This document shows positions 62,039 to 64,000 of a stretch of 64,000 bases of DNA, piece by piece. Both the position numbers and the translations under genes were made by a program. The stretch is taken from contig JADJAG010000007.1 in the NCBI GenBank assembly GCA_016704325.1, positions 62,001 through 126,000 on the forward strand, written 5' to 3'. The notes under the pieces were generated by a model. It searched no databases and was not told the origin of the DNA. It saw only the letters and a program-made list of their open reading frames with translations. This DNA is from Chitinophagaceae bacterium. Its GTDB lineage: Bacteria > Bacteroidota > Bacteroidia > Chitinophagales > UBA10324. Positions within the stretch are counted from its first letter, which is position 1, and the number at the start of each line of letters is the position of its first letter.

Positions 62039-63477
62039 AGAAGGAATCTCAGAATGGCCACAGCTTTTTTCAGAATGTAGAACGTTACTTCGATAAAGCA
62101 ACCAATTACCTCAGTTATGATCCGGGATTACTGGCCCAGATTAAAGCATGCAACAGCGTTTACCAGATGCGCTTCCCGGTTTTGGTAGAAGACAAAAAGA
62201 CAGGGAATAAAAGCGTAGAGGTGATTGAAGCATACCGCGTGCAGCATTCGCAACACAAGGTGCCTTGTAAAGGAGGCATTCGTTTCAGTCCGGACGTAAA
62301 CCAGGATGAAGTGATGGCACTTGCAGCACTCATGACGTATAAATGCGCCATTGTAGATGTTCCATTCGGCGGAGCGAAAGGCGGGATCCGGATTGATAAG
62401 AAAAAATACAGCGACGATACCCTGGAACGTATTACCCGTCGCTATACCACGGAACTGATCAAGAAAAACTTCATCGGCCCAGGCATTGATGTGCCTGCTC
62501 CTGATTATGGTACCGGCGAGCGGGAAATGTCGTGGATCGTAGATACGTACGTTGCTTTTCACCCGGGCGAGATAAATGCATACGGTTGCGTGACCGGAAA
62601 ATCAATTCCAAATGGCGGTGTGCGCGGAAGGAGGGAAGCTACCGGGCGTGGTGTGTATTTCGGCATCCGGGAAGCCTGTAACATTGCCGAGGATATGAAA
62701 AAAATTGGCCTGACAACAGGTATTGAAGGCAAACGAATTTCTGTACAGGGATTAGGCAATGTGGGATATTATTCGGCTAAGTTTTTTGTGGAAGCCGGTG
62801 CCATTTTAGTCGCTGTGGCAGAAATTGATTGCGCACTGATGAATCCCAAAGGGATGGACCTGGAAGATATCATGAAGTGGAAAAGTGAAAAGGGAAGCCT
62901 GCTTAATTATCCTAAGGCCAAGGTGGTGAAAAACCCCGGCGCTGCACTGGAGGTAGATTGTGATATCCTGATCCCTGCAGCTTTGGAAAGTGTTATTACA
63001 GAAGAAAATGCACCAAGAATAAAAGCTAAGATAATTGCTGAAGGAGCAAATGGTCCATGCACACCGGGTGGGGAAGATATTTTGTTGAAGAAAAATGTGC
63101 TCATCGTTCCTGATATGTTTCTCAACGCAGGAGGTGTAACTGTTTCCTACTTTGAGTGGTTGAAGAACCTGTCGCATGTACGCTTTGGCCGAATGGATAA
63201 GAGGTTTACAGAGAATACCAATAAGATATTTGTAGATCAGATTGAACGGGTAACCGGGCAGACACTGGAATCAGGCGCAAAATTGTTGCTTGAACAAGGC
63301 GCTGATGAAGAAGATCTCGTTAACAGCGGATTGGAAGACACCATGATCAACGCATATCAGCAGGTTCGGCACGTATGGAAAAAGCATTCCAAGATTAAGG
63401 ATATGCGTACGGCTGCTTTTGTTTTGGCGATTGACAAAGTGGCGTCGTCTTATACCACGCTTGGTATCTGGCCATAG
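62035..63477 (+). CDS. gdhA: Glutamate dehydrogenase (Glu/Leu/Phe/Val family)
   Basis: 480 residues. Substrate domain with KGGIRFSP, the catalytic region KCAIVDVPFGGAKGGIRID (Lys) and PAPDYGTGEREMSWI. The Rossmann domain has the dinucleotide motif VQGLGNVGYYSAKFF and IIAEGANGPCTPGGEDIL. It converts 2-oxoglutarate and ammonia to glutamate or the reverse; NAD versus NADP use cannot be decided with certainty. The ATG overlaps the ccmD stop (ATGA), so it is translationally coupled to the cytochrome genes, an unusual neighbour. A terminator follows. Confidence 0.93.
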   Translation: MKKESQNGHSFFQNVERYFDKATNYLSYDPGLLAQIKACNSVYQMRFPVLVEDKKTGNKSVEVIEAYRVQHSQHKVPCKGGIRFSPDVNQDEVMALAALMTYKCAIVDVPFGGAKGGIRIDKKKYSDDTLERITRRYTTELIKKNFIGPGIDVPAPDYGTGEREMSWIVDTYVAFHPGEINAYGCVTGKSIPNGGVRGRREATGRGVYFGIREACNIAEDMKKIGLTTGIEGKRISVQGLGNVGYYSAKFFVEAGAILVAVAEIDCALMNPKGMDLEDIMKWKSEKGSLLNYPKAKVVKNPGAALEVDCDILIPAALESVITEENAPRIKAKIIAEGANGPCTPGGEDILLKKNVLIVPDMFLNAGGVTVSYFEWLKNLSHVRFGRMDKRFTENTNKIFVDQIERVTGQTLESGAKLLLEQGADEEDLVNSGLEDTMINAYQQVRHVWKKHSKIKDMRTAAFVLAIDKVASSYTTLGIWP

Positions 63478-63504
63478 GCAATTTCGAATTCATGTAATAA
63501 ACAT

Positions 63505-63537
63505 AGCCGCATTGATTTTTCGATGCGGCTTTTTTAT
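63505..63537 (+). terminator. Rho-independent terminator of gdhA
   Basis: AGCCGCAT (63505-63512) pairs with ATGCGGCT (63523-63530) with a TGATTTTTCG loop, followed by TTTTTAT. Confidence 0.9.
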
Positions 63538-63609
63538 TTGCCGGATGATATAGGGTGCATATCAAATAGGCGCGCAAGTACTGTTGATACATACGGTTAG
63601 ATGGAACTG

Positions 63610-63888
63610 TTCCTCACAAAGAGATAATGTATCAATTGATTTATTTGTCTCGCAAAGGTCGCAAAGCCCGCAAAGAAAAGTTATACAATCCAGCTCTGCG
63701 AGCGCTGCGAGCTTTGCATGCCATTGATTTGTTTGTCTCGAAAAGGTCGCAAAGCCCTCAAAGAAAAGCTATATAATCCAGCTCTGCGAGCGCTGCGTCA
63801 TTTGCGTGCCATTGATTTGTTTGTCTTGCAAAGGTCGCAAAGGTCGCAAAGAAAAGTTATACAATCCAGCTCTGCGAGCGCTGCGTGC
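63610..63888. repeat. 88-bp tandem repeat, three units
   Basis: Units start (TTGATTTRTTTGTCTCG or similar) at 63636, 63724 and 63812, 88 bases apart. Shared words: GGTCGCAAAGCCC, CAAAGAAAAGTTATACAATC, CAGCTCTGCGAGCGCTGCG. They form most of the 411-base gap 63478-63888. A degenerate single copy lies at about 20100-20225. Translating it gives only low-value ORFs. Confidence 0.85.
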
Positions 63889-63999
63889 TCAGGAAATTAA
63901 CTGCGGCTTCCCCAATCGCTGCAGGTGAATAATATGAGCCTTTAATGCTTTCAGCATCGTCGGATATTCAATATACTTCACATTAAACTGTGCGCAGGT
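63889..63999 (-). CDS. 3' end of an unidentified gene (cut by window edge)
   Basis: The minus-strand frame is open from the window edge to a TGA at 63889 and reads TCAQFNVKYIEYPTMLKALK, then AHIIHLQRLGKPQLIS. It looks like the helical C-terminus of a cytoplasmic protein. It is too short to identify. The repeat array begins immediately behind the stop. Confidence 0.5.
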   Translation of the reverse strand, partial: TCAQFNVKYIEYPTMLKALKAHIIHLQRLGKPQLIS

Positions 64000-64000
64000 T

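Noticed and set aside
63718..63900. 60-codon ORF in the 88-bp repeat
   Set aside because: Repeat translation (RSQRSQRK), no support as a gene.

Overview
The window reads as a chromosomal segment of a Bacteroidota bacterium, probably of the Chitinophagales/Sphingobacteriia kind. This is inferred from type IX secretion sorting tails (type A and type B), LytTR-type two-component systems, a split KdpD with a porin inside the kdp operon, BshB1 of bacillithiol synthesis, a DUF1579 protein, a CcmB-CcmC-CcmD cluster, moderate AT content and the near absence of Shine-Dalgarno sequences. No rRNA, phage or CRISPR array was seen.

Layout. 1-2.1 kb: end of a LytS-like kinase with its LytTR regulator, then a methyltransferase. 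2.4-4.1 kb: a CPA1 Na+/H+ antiporter. 4.1-12.5 kb (minus): a high-affinity K+ uptake operon, kdpF-kdpA-kdpB-kdpC-porin-kdpD(N)-histidine kinase, preceded by two single-helix small ORFs, a REP-associated transposase and a sigma-54 response regulator. 15.7-20 kb: a decayed second copy of the kdp leader, transposase and regulator, set among three tRNA-Ser copies (two intact-looking and inverted, one broken). 20.4-25 kb: a frameshifted T9SS type B surface protein, a frameshifted idi and bshB1. 25-29 kb: a TPR hybrid kinase and its LytTR regulator. 29-37.4 kb: two paralogous surface proteins, a T9SS M12B-like protease and a frameshifted M23-like T9SS protein. 37.6-48.5 kb: housekeeping and hypothetical genes (DUF1295, DUF4394, cupin/anti-sigma-like, DUF1579, LuxE-like, accC, a DUF5615/DUF433 pair) separated by two striking tandem-repeat blocks. 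48.6-59.7 kb: a polymorphic-toxin island with a truncated Rhs gene and several orphan Rhs C-terminal cassettes in both orientations, each followed by a small probable immunity or lipoprotein gene. 60.3-63.5 kb: ccmB, ccmC, a frameshifted ccmD and glutamate dehydrogenase. The window ends in an 88-bp repeat and the 3' end of an unidentified minus-strand gene.

How things fit together. The two-component kinase at the end of the kdp operon lacks a KdpE partner. The sigma-54 regulator upstream on the same strand is the natural candidate, and a -24/-12-like element lies ahead of the small ORFs. The transposase explains the palindromic REP units, one pair of which sits in frame inside kdpC. The Rhs island looks like an archive of displaced toxin tips: the same short DNA segment encoding a YYPGGMVMP-type motif recurs five times at the start of each cassette.

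Caution. Several otherwise conserved genes (idi, the type B surface protein, the M23-like protein, ccmD, both GIY-YIG copies, the second regulator copy) are each broken by one or two single-base indels, mostly in homopolymers. This could be real decay, but sequencing or assembly error is an equally good explanation, and the duplication at 16.5-19.6 kb should be read with that in mind.
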